Assembly (NCBI GenBank): GCA_949987705.1
Contig: OX465281.1
Location: 1,900,001-1,964,000 of the forward strand
DNA from: Thereva unica
Lineage: Eukaryota; Arthropoda; Insecta; Diptera; Therevidae
Reading direction: 5' to 3'
DNA length: 64,000 nt
The notes beneath the pieces were generated by a model. It ran no database searches. It saw only the letters and a program-made list of their open reading frames with translations, and was not told the origin of the DNA. Positions 43,660-55,399 of the stretch are shown one piece after another (the first letter of the stretch is position 1; every line of letters starts with the position of its first letter). The position numbers were made by a program, and so were the translations under genes.

Positions 43660-46230
43660 TTTTAAATTAAAAGCTTTTTGTTAAGACCTTGTATCTTAAT
43701 GGATAGTGCTGGTAGCGCCCTCTTTAAAACTAATATTTTCACCAAATCCATCCAGGATTTCCCCCACTTGTCAAAAGCATCCTGTATAAGTGTCAAAACG
43801 AATTTAACTTCAATTTCTGACAAACATCACCAAACTCCTACCGCTGCATAACGTCGCTTTCTTCGGTCATTGCGGTCGCTTGGGAGGAAAATGCGATTTT
43901 TATTTTCACTTCGCCTGGCAACTTTTGGCAACGGCCAGAAAAACACAAGCAGCAGAAAATCGCCATGGCGATTACTTTCTGTTTTTATGAATGTGGCAAA
44001 AAGCGAAAAATGGCAAACGCTTTAATGATTGCCTCCAACACAACGAGAGCGCGTGGAGTAGTAGGCACATGCAGTGATCTCTCCAGCCACCATAATTGTT
44101 AATTGGGCTCCTGTACCGCCGCGCGCGCACCCCCTCCGCCCGCGAGAATTGAACGCATCCTTGGCCGCGTACGGGCTACAAAGTTGCGGCCGGGTGCCCA
44201 TATTAAAGGTAATCAAAAGCTTCGCGCGAATGCAAAATGCTAAAAACAAAAACCCGTCGTCGTCGTTGTCGGACACTTATTTATGTAATTTCGCCCGCTG
44301 CTGCCGTCGCCGCCGCCTGTAATCGAGTCTCGCTCTCGGCCTGCATATTGCGGCCAGATTGCGCGGACCCGGTCGTTCCTGTGCGGCTGTGGGCTTTCGT
44401 TGTATTTTTATCCATTGATTAATAATCTCATTTAGAAAAGCAGAAACAGATAGCCAGCGAAAAACGAAAAAAATGGGGGAAAAAACTTGAAAAACAGGCG
44501 GCGCTGTATTGGTTCAGAATCCCACACACAGAACGTGGCCACTTAATAGTTTGCCCGAGTGTAAGGTGCCCGCTTCTGGGCAGAGGGGGTCGGCGGAAAG
44601 CTCGGCCGCGAAGGAAGCTTTGCGCGCGTGGACTGGCAGCTCGTGGGGGCAGGGGCCGGGCCGCGGCAGGGGTTGGAACTTGTTTATTACTTGGTCGTTC
44701 AACTGACCACCACAACTGGACTCCGCTTACTAACACACTGACCCGTAACACATGTGCGCTGCGGGGCTATTTTTTGTGCCTCAACTACTCGGGCTGTGAA
44801 GCGGTCCGTGCGTGATCGACAAATTGCACGCCGCTGATCTAATTCCGCTCCGCTGCTGCTCCCGAGTGACTTTTAGGGGTTGAAGATGGCCAATTTCTGC
44901 CCTTAAGTAGAGCAGCGGCCCGGCGGGGGGCGCACCGTTCGCGAATTACACACACGTGTGCGGCATTTGAATTCTGCCGCTGTGCCGTCATCGATTTTTC
45001 AATTTTCCCTTGTTTTTTTCTGGTCATTTCCCTACGGAGGCACAAGCTGGCTGCGAGGGGGGCTCGGGTAGCGGGAGGCATGTCCCATTACCCCTTTCTG
45101 AGGGGATATCCTTCCTAGCCTAGTTACGGCGCTCTTGTTCGGTCGGCGCTGGCCCACCTGAGGTATTGATTCCTCAGGGCCGGTTGCGGACTGTCTGGGA
45201 GTTTTTTGAACCTGGTTTAGCAGCGGACAACTGTAGTAATTGAACGAGTAGAACCCATCGCCGGGAGGGGGCAACAGGAAGCCCCGCTGTTTTTGTTGTT
45301 GCGATCGCATGATTACATACAACCGGACGGAATTAGAATCCCTTCGCCTTGTTGGGCAGGAACACGCCAAGAAGTGAGCTCCTGCCCCGAAATATTCACA
45401 GTGTGAGAATTGCGTGTGAACGGAGCCGCCTGACCGCCCACTCCCCCTCCCCAAACGAAGGAGGCGACTTGTGAATAATTCATTCTGGACTGGAGTATAA
45501 GGCGTGCTCCATCACAACTCCCCGTAAAGTTAATACCTTTCACGAGACTGCTTGCTCCACCAGGAGATCCTCCAGCAGAACTCTGTTTGTTCCGCTCGTA
45601 CTTAAATGAAATCTCCAGAAGTTGCTCAATCTTCACGCCTCTTGCGGGATCACACAATTTATCTCTCATTAGGCCCAAACAAAATAGAGTCAATGTTAAA
45701 AAGAATTAAATAAAATCGTAAACATTCACAATAGATAAAACTTCTGCCCCCCCCCCCACTCCGCACCGCCCGCGCCGCGGAGAGCAAAGTCTGGAAATGT
45801 TAATATGGACGAAAACAGAACGGAATCGAGAGGCGCTGATAAGAGCTGGAAACGCGCAGAGAGTCGTCCCGCGGACGTGGATTTTTTATGAGTCCCGCGG
45901 TAGACAAAAGTTTAGGGTTTGTTTGGCCTCGTTCAGTTCTCGTTCTGCTATTTGTGTTTACCAACAGCCTTGCCCGTGGTGGCATTGATCCCAATCCGTC
46001 AAGGTGCAGGCGGGCAGGTACGCTCCATATTTGCTTAAACAAAATAAATTAAAAAACGCACAATCAACTTTGCACAACGACAATCAAGGTGGCGCTTTTT
46101 TGAACAAAAACTGATAACAAAACGTTTTTTTTTATTTTTTCGTGTTTTTATGCATAATGAGGAGTTCTTGAAAAGAGGATTGGAGGGGGGAGTGATAAAG
46201 ATTATGTGAGTGAATGGCAGTGAGAGCTGA
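43660..46230. other. GC-richer, apparently non-repetitive block
   Basis: CpG-rich sequence at 43.8-45.8 kb with overlapping, mutually exclusive frames on both strands (44428-44751 against 44509-44706; 45032-45454 and 45313-45693). None has a recognised domain. A run of 11 C lies at 45747-45757. No transposon similarity is visible. Confidence 0.4.
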
Positions 46231-46479
46231 TCAACTTTTTGGGACAGAACTGAGGTTAGGGATTGCCCTTGGTGCTATCAATCTTTTTTCTCTGCTTTGG
46301 TGGTAAAAAGCTCTTGCTACTCCCATGCATGACTCGGTTTCCGCCGCTCACCCATGGTGGTTATGTGAAACACAAGTCGTAACTCGCTTCCCCAAGCCCC
46401 CTAGTAACCCAGCTCTCCACGTTTGGGTTAAGTCTGTGGGTGGGTCCCCCAACCCTTAACAGACTCGTCTCACTTCATT

Positions 46480-47440
46480 TGCTAATCCGCTACGGATTTC
46501 CAGCGCACAAACTGCCGCCGTACCGCTTTAGGCTCCTCTCTACCATACTCGGGGTCATAGAGACGCATGTCATCCCTAGGGCGGGCTGCGATTAGCCGAT
46601 CTGTTCCTTTATCTTGATCCTTACGGACACAGTTTTGTGCTAAGCAAGTTTCAGACCCGAGCTTTCTAGGCAGATCGCTTCGATCATCGAGATCATCCGC
46701 GAACCCGATCGCCACTGCTTAACCTAAGCACATCGTTATACATTGCGATCTGCGGAAGAGGGCACAGGACGGAACACTGGGGAACGCTGCGTTCTGGCCC
46801 ATACCTTCGGGCCATCTTCCGAATCACCCTGGAGGTTGTCGACTATTACTCGCATTTTAGCCTACCTAGCTTGATCAGCGCCTCAATCATTTTTGCCCAT
46901 CTCGCCGAGTTCCAAGCACGTCAATGATTACCAATGCTTAGCAGTTTGTTTTTCTATGGCGGCTCTTTCCAGGCTCACCACCACCTTTCTGAACCCGAAT
47001 TGCTTGTCCAACAGGCATTCCTCCCTTTCGACGCCAGGAGGGAGTGTTCTGATACAAATCACACGCTCGAAAGAACACGCTCCCTGATCTCGATCGCTAC
47101 CTGGTTGGTGCTTGTCCTTACCTGGGATGTCTGTCCCAGCGAGGATTTCATTTTCTGCTGGAGATCCACCGTTTTGTCTTCCCCCTCCTTTAGCTCTTCT
47201 AAAAAGGCTCCCTTTTGTGTCCACTTGATGCGCGTGATCTCTTCCCCAAGGCTTTATGCTGTTCTCCGGATGCTTCTTTTCTTGCTTGCTTCTTCAGCTT
47301 CTTCTTTCGTTTAACCTTAGTCCAGGCAGGTCCCGTACATCTAAACCGGACGCTCTTTCTGACCATTTATTATCTCTCCTTTGAGACGAATTTACCTTCC
47401 TCTTCCTATCGGGGTGTTCAGTGGGCGCTGTTTGTGTAGC
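46480..47440 (-). pseudogene. R1/LOA-like LINE: basic ORF1-like region and RT
   Basis: On the minus strand 47340-47225 gives a Lys/Arg-rich stretch (TKVKRKKKLKKQARKEAS) like a LINE ORF1. The frame 47224-46928 then shows ERVICIRTLPPGVEREECLL and DKQFGFRK, where intact RT reads LERVI..RL....E..LSD.QFGFRKG. Further on, 46715-46482 starts with AIGFADDLDD, the catalytic box region. Shifts and deletions join these parts. A 5S-like copy lies upstream on the same strand. Confidence 0.65.
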
Positions 47441-47576
47441 TGCTGTTCCTCCTACACCTAACCTATAATCAAGGCAATTTCAAAATACTTATATTGGTAG
47501 GTAATTGAATACTAGAGCCATCTATCTGCTTCTTCCAATGGTTCTACAGCCCAACTCGAGCCAATGGCGCTACAAA

Positions 47577-47668
47577 CCAAGTGGTCCCCCAACTGAATAC
47601 TAATCACGTCCAATGCTGCTTGACTTCAGTAATCGAACGAGAACCCGTCTATTGAGTATGCTAATTGA
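47577..47668 (-). repeat. 5S rRNA-derived SINE-like sequence, copy 4
   Basis: On the minus strand, after CAATTAGCATACTCAATAGA, it reads GGGTTCTCGTTCGATTACTG, AAGTCAAGCAGCATTGGACG, TGATTAGTATTCAGTTGGGG and GACCACTTGGT. It is close to full-length 5S with scattered substitutions. The downstream body (GTAGCGCCATTGGCTCGAG) differs from copies 2 and 5. Confidence 0.8.
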
Positions 47669-47699
47669 CAAAGATACACGGAGGAGCTCCTCAGATCTA

Positions 47700-49530
47700 T
47701 AAAATAAGTTGTGAAAAGGATTGGCCTTAGAAAACGACGAGTCTACAAAAGCCTTCTTTGATCGGTCCATATGCACCACTAAAACATCCCTGAACAAATC
47801 ATGTGCAACTTGCACAATCAAAACGAAAAGTAAAAATGCTTGAAAGAAAACGACCTGAAACCGAACGATTTGCAAATCTCATGTCCCAGGATCAAAATAT
47901 CGATTTCAGTACGACCACAAACAGATTCCGTCCTTTTATTGCGAAAGGCTCGGGAAAAAACGCAAACAATTTGTTTACCAATAAAACGGCGGCAATAAAA
48001 CTCCCGAGATTATGATTCCATCGCGAAACGCAACAAAATACTCCGACTGCCGGCGATAAAAACGTCTTTAAATGGTCGCACCAGAACCCATTAAGCCCGG
48101 GACTCGCTTCAGTTCGCGGCCTTCCGAGTTAATTCGCTCGCCGTCATATCCCAGTGGGCAGCACTCAAATGAAAACAGCATTAATGTTGCTGCACAGAAG
48201 AAGAGCGGCCGCCGTCTTATGATCTATGTTACGACCTTACGACATTTCGACATAAAAGCGTTCTGTGCTTGTTGCGTTTCGCGACGGGGATGACGAACGT
48301 AGTGAAATGTGTGTGACGACGACGTGCTGCAACTGACCAGTTTCGGTCTTTTTCCTTTTGTGGCGTGTTCTTTCACCATTTTGCAGCACGCGGCCGGGAA
48401 CTGGTAGAGAACTGTGCAAGTTTCCGCCCGAAAAGGACCACAGACGAAAAGTGCACAGTTCTGAAATTCGAGCGAAAAGTAAGAAACTCTCAACGAAATT
48501 CGCGCGAGAAAGGCTGAACTTGCTAAACCAGATTTCGTTGGGGCATATTAAGCAGCGGATTTCTGGCACGAATCACTCCGGCTTTGGCTCCGAGAGATAA
48601 GCGAGATTCTAATTAGGATTAAGAGAATTCCGAGAGTGAATTAATCGGATTTCGTCGCTAATCCTAGGCCTCGAGTATGTAAAATGGATTAAGAGCGACA
48701 AATTCGCGACGACACTTGACTTTCTCCCTTATCGCAGACAACAATCGGCCAAGACTCCGCTCTTTAAGTCCGCTCATGCCTCCTTTTCGCCGGTGTCGTT
48801 TTTTCTGAAATTATTTAAAGGGAATAAAAACAAAAAAATTCGCGGCCACAACTCATCAGCGAAATCATTTTCGTCCACGACAATGTCACCGGCGACAGAA
48901 TCTTGCCACAAGATTTGGGTTTTTGGAATTCAGTGAACGCGACGCAACGCACTCAGCAAGCAAACCCCGTCAGCGTCACGAAGGTGGACGCGCGCGCGAG
49001 CGAAGGGGAAGAGGCCGCTCGGGCGATGTGCATCCAAAGTTTTGCATTCAATGAAACGTGAAATGCGTTCGGAATATTTTTCCGATTAATGCCCGCCTCA
49101 AGTATGCCGGAGTGGCCGCTCCGTGCCCACTTCGAGGTACTCCTTCGGTTTGAATTCAGCTGAATTAATGCGAATCGATGACTGCCGGCTTCCTTGAGTA
49201 CGTGCGGCGGAGTTGGGTCAACAGATTCAGGATCTTGGGCAGAGTTCATCGTGAAGATAGATGTGAAAGCCGAGCTGCGGACTAGACAGGAGATCTTTAT
49301 TAACTACGGAGAGTTGTGATGGGAATTTTGTAGTACCGGGTTCGATGGTATCGATTGCAGTAAACTGAAAGTGTACGTCGCTTAATAGTTTGCTTAGAAG
49401 TAGTATATTTGTCGTTAACTGATGTATTAAGCACTTTAAACTTCCCTGTCGTAACTACACTGATGTGCTTTAATGGAGACCAAACTATCTCAGGTTATAC
49501 GTAGGAGTAGATGATCGGCGTACTTAAAAA
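47700..49530. other. GC-richer, apparently non-repetitive block (48.0-49.3 kb)
   Basis: Competing frames on both strands at 48224-48600 and 48953-49249 lack known motifs. No repeats are seen. Purine-rich and GAGAAA-type sequence occurs near 48420-48520. Nothing supports a gene. Confidence 0.4.
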
Positions 49531-49779
49531 TTTACGTGGCAAGAAATGGCTTTCGGGTGGAGTTGAAGGTTGATATCAATCCTAAAGATTCCGGAACTTC
49601 CAAGGCTCTGGAGCTGTCACACACCACAGCTGTCAAGCTAGTCCGATTCATCACGTCCACGCGCTGCAACCCTACGAATCCTCTAAGAAGGCCCTTAGTA
49701 CTCTTAACTCCAAGCTATTGCTATTAACTCAGCTCTAAAGATCTAAAGCATTGAGAACTTCCTTTACGATCGTACTCGA

Positions 49780-49970
49780 TGAAGTCGAATATGAACCCCT
49801 GCCGGTGTTCTACAGGGGTCAGTTCTATCACCCGCTCTTTTCCTAATCTTTTATATGTGATCTGCTCTCTATCTTGCAACCTACTTCACAGGTTAGCTCA
49901 TGACGATAATCTTCTTTACTATTACGTCTTGGACCATTTAAGGCAAGCATAAGCCAGAACTTATCTTTTA
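49780..49970 (+). pseudogene. LINE reverse transcriptase fragment
   Basis: The + strand reads AGVLQGSVLSPALFLIFY, the RT block that precedes the catalytic aspartates. About 20 codons later it has RLAHDDNLLYYY, a decayed form of (Y/F)ADD. Sequence before and after is not readable as RT for more than a short distance. Confidence 0.6.
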
Positions 49971-50154
49971 GATTGTGAATACATGTTCAACTCCGTGAAC
50001 AGCTTCACCAACGAACTGATTTTTGATTAGAATAGCAAGATTCGTATCGATTTCCCAAAGCTATTGGCGTAAGCCTCGATCTGTCAACACCTGATCCATA
50101 ATGCATCAGGCAGCAGCTAGCTTGAACGGAGGCTGCTGGATAAAGAACAGGTAT

Positions 50155-50303
50155 GGGCAGCCTCGGTTACAGATATGAATGTGTTCGTAATCGATCACTC
50201 CAAACGTGACACTCGCGGTCCCCCAACTAAGTACCAACCACGTCCAATGCTGCTTGACCTTCGCAATCGAACGTTAAACGGTCTACTGAGTATGGTAAAT
50301 GGC
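50155..50303 (-). repeat. 5S rRNA-derived SINE-like sequence, copy 5
   Basis: On the minus strand from 50303 it reads GCCATTTACCATACTCAGTA, then GACCG, a short divergent part, GTTCGATTGCG, AAGGTCAAGCAGCATTGGAC, GTGGTTGGTACTTAGTTGGG and GGACCGC. The non-5S body that follows (CGAACACATTCATATCTGTA) matches that of copy 2, which helps define the family's 3' part. Confidence 0.8.
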
Positions 50304-50421
50304 AACATGGCCATGAAATGTTTCAGTACCGCCCCAGAGCTCCTAAGTTATCCTACCATCTTCCATCCTGCAAACTTACTACTGGACATTGTATCTTGAC
50401 TTGAATGCCATGTTGGACTTG

Positions 50422-50576
50422 TAGACCGCGGCACGAGACGTCGCGAAAAATCCTCAAGAATGGAAACGAATCGTGAATGAAATTCGAGACCCAGCGGCAC
50501 CGACAGCAGTGTATCCGTTGCGGGGACGTCCCGCTCGGATCGCCAGCTAACGGATAAAAGAAGAAGAAGAAGAAGG
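50422..50576 (+). repeat. 3' tail of the RTE-like LINE, second solo copy
   Basis: The sequence matches the end of the 14951-17790 element: CAAGAATGGAAACGAATCGT, CCCAGCGGCACCGACAGCAG, CGTTGCGGGGACGTCCCGCT and CCAGCTAACGGATAAAAG, ending in an AAG repeat. It is strongly 5'-truncated, as is usual for LINE insertions. Confidence 0.88.
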
Positions 50577-50579
50577 GCT

Positions 50580-52700
50580 TGTAGTCTAAAAAGGGTGTTT
50601 CCTAAGCTTGGTTTGTCTAATTTGGAAAATGATACTAAAACCAAAGCATATCGTCTTAGGTGGAAGGTAAAGAAAAAGTTAAGGAAGGGTACACCTTGGT
50701 CTTCAAAGTCAGGAGTACGCCATTGTTTTGTGTAGGTTATAAGTCTCAGCAAAAAGAGCTCGACCCGGGCCAAAAGCACTTGTGCCATTCGACTAATTCA
50801 GCTAATTTACATTGTGAACGTTGAAATTACCCGCAACAAGAATTTCACACTTCGAATGGTAGTCTACGAAACGTTTGTAGATAGAGGTCTCGCCAAAAGT
50901 GTTGATGCCGAGAAAGTCGCGTTTTCCATGCGCAGTAGAATCCCCGCATGTCGTTCCCGTCCCTTAGCCTAGTCGCAACAAATTTCGAAGGGGAAATTTG
51001 AAAATACATAAGCGCATTTCTTATCAATATGTGCGCAATTTTTATTTGTGTGCAGCTTTAATTTCCCCAGCTGCGCGCTCCGGCATCAACTCTTTTGGCG
51101 GGACCTCTAGTTGCAACTGCTGTAGTGCGGAGCCTGCATTGCGAACACGGACATTTGGGAACTTTGCAGCTACCCAAAAACGCTTGAATCTTGAGAATCT
51201 CGAGACCTGCCGTCCCCAGTACACGATTGACGAATCGTGTTTCCCCGAGATTTCATAATAAATGCGAAAAGTCTGGAATCGCAAAAACCGCTTCTATCAA
51301 TCCCATTTCGAGTCGCGAACATTTAACCCAAAAAATTATTTATTCAGTTCCATGTCACTCGCAGGTAAGCAGCCATTTATCTCCACCTGGAATCCGTGTC
51401 GCTGCCGGCACTTGGCGAATTCTTGCGGGGGGCCAAACTGCCAATTTTTCATAATGAACCTGTCCCCACCGCTTGGTCCCTGGCCGTCGACCGTTATGCG
51501 AAAACGACAAAAAAGCGTTCTGACACGAAATTCCTCTTCCTACGAGATCCGGAGATGATGCTTTAATCCGTCAGGCGTCAGGAGGAGTGGGGAGCCGGGT
51601 GCAGGCGGGGGCGAAATAAACTTCGACTACAGTATTTTCGGGGCATTCTTGGTGGCGGGGTGGGGGGAACTCCACCAAGTTTCATCCCGGGAATATCGAG
51701 ACCGGGTGAAGTTTATCATCATCACATCATCCCCCGTCCGTGGACTTATGAGAGGACGACGAAAGTTTACCTTGAGGCGGTATTTGTTCTCCCGATGTTA
51801 TTATCTACGGTCGCTAACGATGCTTTATTTTTAGCGCAACTGAGACGTCGAAGTTGACTAATCGCCCGCTGCCAAAGCGAGTCTCCTCAGGCTTCGAGAC
51901 GAGCGCCTTTAACGAGACTCGACGGTGCAAAATGAACAAGCCGATCGAATTCGCCGCGAGTCTCTCATTAACCAGCTGCCACCGCGTGCCGAACGGAGGA
52001 GAGTACACGGTGTCAATGGTTTACCTTGAAACGAAAGCGTTCGCAGCTATGTTTACACAAATGAAAGCGTCCGCATACGTGCGCCCTGCTCTACATGTGC
52101 CCGCCCGCTCGCCTGTGCTGCGATAAGAGCGCGCGATGCTGCCGCTGTTGCCGCCGCCTCCAAGCTCTGCTATAGAATTTTAAATTCACTTTCTCCTTGC
52201 TCCACTCTCGCTCAGGGACGGCACGTCGCGGGCTGCTTTAGAAAAAGCTGCACGAAAAGCATTGCTGCTGGCTGATAAGCGGTGCTGCGAGCGATAAGAA
52301 CTTTTGCTGCTTGTGTTCGGCCGCGGCGATTGAAACTTTTCCGCTTTTCGGACGGATTTTCCATTTTCTGAAATGCAAATACGCGCTGTCTGTAATCGCG
52401 CTGTTTAGAGTCTTATCGGCGATTGGAAAGGCATTGACGAAAACAAAGGCGCGAGCAGAACTGCCATGAACTTTATTTTTTTCGACTGTTTGTTTTCGTG
52501 TGACGCCTCACGATCCGGCGCTGCTTGCACACGTTTGGGTGTTAGCTTAGCAGGGCTGGGAGGTGGCACAGGTACAATTGTCGCACCTTTCAGCTGTTGT
52601 CGAAATTTCGCGATTTCAGTTGTCACACAATCGAGAGCAGTTAGGAACTCGCCGAGATTACTCACCGATTTTTGGTTGCTGAAGTGCAGTAATTGTCGCC
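50580..52700. other. GC-richer, apparently non-repetitive block with a second GATA cluster
   Basis: From about 50.8 kb no repeat is visible. Frames on the two strands overlap and have no domains. Four GATAA/TTATC sites fall within 296 bp (52122, 52274, 52293 and 52413), three of them in the extended form GATAAG. No promoter or exon is supported. Confidence 0.4.
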
Positions 52701-52714
52701 AGTCCGCCGGACGT

Positions 52715-53225
52715 TAGGTATAGGGCTATCTCCAGTGGTACCATAGGACCAATTGGCACTTTGGAGCGACGATTCAATGCCACAACCTCGTGTACCTAAA
52801 GCTAGGTGGTGGTTTGATGGACTGTGCCGGCCTGATGGACTAAGGCCTTCTTCTGGAGTTTACGAAGCTTACCAATTCTCTGACCTCTCGTCTGGAGATC
52901 TTACAGTCTTCCAGAACGCCGCTGTCTGTCGTGCATTACCTGGCTTTGGCTAAAGTCGGGAACTAGCCTAAGAAGTGAACGACTGTTCCTCACGGCTCCA
53001 GACGACACTCAAGCAAGGTACTCAGCTTGGTAGCGCGTTCCCGCCAATGTCCCGTGATAATTGCCATAATTCTAGCAAAATCTCCTCGGGATCTGTCTAG
53101 GAGGCCATTTTTTTCTCTCTTTGATGTAAATGGGCCAAGTCGTTCTAGAAATAATACAGGTCTCCTGTTTCCCCACATATGGTTGGCTAGCAGCAGGTGG
53201 TAGTAAAAAGCCAACCGTTTCGATC
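52715..53225 (-). pseudogene. R1/LOA-like LINE (family C), copy 3
   Basis: On the minus strand the frame 53214-52990 contains LERLGPFTSK and MAIITGHWRERAT; the second piece corresponds to the LLTGH...R box near the ORF2 C-terminus. It is followed by VLEDCKISRREVRELVSFV at 52915-52860 and the shared 3' tail to 52715. It parallels copy 2 at 20280-20800. The + strand LINE at 53250 starts directly after it. Confidence 0.6.
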
Positions 53226-53249
53226 TCCACCTATCCCACTTAGTACAAA

Positions 53250-55264
53250 AGGCAAGGTCTCTCTAATCTCAACAGCAAAGCTGGATACCCATCGTCCATG
53301 AATTACAATGACCACTTCTCCGAAGACCCTTCGGTCATTTGTGAAATGTTCGCAACCTTTTTCTCTTCAGTGTTTGAACCTACATCGTTGAATGCATATA
53401 ATATATCTAGATTGGATCGCTTACCCGACCTGAATCCATCCAATTCCTTGTCGACTATCACCTTTAGTGAGACTGATGTGAGATCAGCACTCATGACTCT
53501 CGATGGTAGTAAAGGCTCGGGTCCTGATAAAATTGGCCCGGTTTTCCTGCGAAACACTGCTTCCTCAATCTACAAGCCGCTTACTATCATTTTCAACAGA
53601 AGTATACTCGAGGGTCATTTCCCTGTGATATGGAAAACCGCGAATATATCACCAATTCATAAATCAGGACCTAAAAGTGATATATTGAACTATAGACCTA
53701 TCTCTTTACTCTCATCCGTAGCTAAAACCTTTGAGCGATTAGTGCATGGTAGAGTCTATTACTTTTTCAAGCACATATTTAACCCCAGTCAACATGGCTT
53801 TGTAAAGTCCAAATCAACTGAGACTAATCTTTTAATATATTCGAACTTTCTATTCCAATCTATGGACGTTGGCATCCCTGTTGATTCCATATACACAGAT
53901 TTCAGGAAAGCCTTTGATAAAGTAGACCATATGTTGATGCTGGAAAAACTGTGTTTTAATGGAGTCAAAGGTAATCTGCTACGATGGTTTTCATCTTATC
54001 TAGAACATAGGCTTCAGTCTGTTGTTTTGAATGGTGTCTCTTCCTCGGTTATTCGGATCAGTTCAGGAATTCCACAAGGATCTATCCTGGGCCCACTGCT
54101 CTTCATCATTTTTATAAATGACATTCAGCAGTGTTTTCACCACAGCCAAACCTTGCTTTTTGCCGATGACCTAAAAATATATAAACAAATAAATACTACG
54201 GAAGATTGTCAACTGCTGCAAGATGATATCATCCGATTCCAAAACTATTGTCATGACAACAAACTCTTTCTTGCATTAGATAAATGTCAAGTCATTAGCT
54301 TTACAAGAAATACTAGCCATGTCAGTTTTGACTACACACTAAATAACACTATTCTTAATAGAGTAAAGCACATACGTGATCTTGGTGTTATTTTTGACAG
54401 CAAGTTGATTTTCGACTTACATATTAACTATATTGTATCTAAAGCATACAAGATGCTTGGCTTCATACTTAGATCGACCAGGAATTTTAAACAGCTTTCG
54501 ACTTACCGTCTATTGTACCAATCGTTAGTAAGATCACACTTGGAGTATGCTTCATCCATCTGGAACCCATACTACAATGTTTATAGTAATAAAATTGAAA
54601 TGCTACAGAAAAAATTTACGAGAGCACTGAGTTTCCGCCTAAAATATGGCAACTTGTCCTACGACGCCAGATTAATAAAGACATCCCTTACAAGTCTTGA
54701 GGATCGACGATCTCTCCACGATGCTGTAATTCTCAAAAAAATTATAACATCCGTGATTGATTCCCCTGATCTTTTATTTCAAGTTTGTTTCCGGATCCCG
54801 ACCCGAGCCACTCGTTCGAAAGACCTATTTCTACTTAATAAAGCTAGAACCAACGCCGGTCAGAGAGCACCACTGTACAGAATGTGTGAACAGTATAATA
54901 GTAAGTTTCTTGAAATAGATATATGTAATACCAAAGAGGCTGAATTTAAGCGTAAAATCTTAAATATTCTGAGTAATCATTAGTAATAATCATTTAAATT
55001 TATTGATCGTGTTCATAACTTAAGATATACTAGTTGTAATTCAGAAATTTTTTTTTTCCGTTTTCTCTTTTTTTGTTTTTTATTCCTTGTAGCACATATC
55101 AGTTTTGTACAATTGTATCATTCATTGGTAAGCGGTATTTGTCTTAGTAGGAAACGTTTAGGATATACATTGTTACGTTATCTTGTTATTTATTATCTTT
55201 ATCTATTTTTGCAATGTGTATCTGTTGTTTCTTCAATAAATAAATAAATAAATAAATAAATAAA
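53250..55264 (+). mobile_element. Jockey/CR1-like non-LTR retrotransposon, 5'-truncated, intact RT frame
   Basis: One uninterrupted frame (53298-54983, 561 codons, open further upstream) covers the whole reverse transcriptase. It contains SKGSGPDKIGPVFL, NYRPISLLSSVAK, HGFVKSKSTETNL, YTDFRKAFDKVDH, SGIPQGSILGPLLF, catalytic LLFADDLKIY at 54153-54179, DLGVIFDSKL and HLEYASSIW. A 3' UTR of about 250 bp ends in a TAAA repeat (55236-55264). ORF1 and the endonuclease are lost by 5' truncation, so it cannot move by itself. The intact frame marks it as younger than the 4-5.6 kb relative. Confidence 0.92.
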
Positions 55265-55310
55265 CAGCAAAAGGCACTATAGCTCCACCCGTGAATTAGT
55301 TCTGTCCATG

Positions 55311-55385
55311 CCGCTGGGTGGAATCGAACCACGAACCTCTGGAATGGTAGTCGGCTGCCCTAACCCCTGGGCTTGTGCTAGAACG
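55311..55385 (-). repeat. tRNA-derived SINE or pseudo-tRNA
   Basis: On the minus strand a D-arm-like GCCC-AGGGGTTA-GGGC (A box) is followed by GGTTCGTGGTTCGATTCCAC, whose core is a good B box and T arm. The anticodon stem does not pair, and no acceptor partner for CAGCGGC is found upstream. It is therefore not a functional tRNA. It sits just beyond the TAAA tail of the Jockey-like element. Confidence 0.55.
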
Positions 55386-55399
55386 ACTTCTACGCAAAA

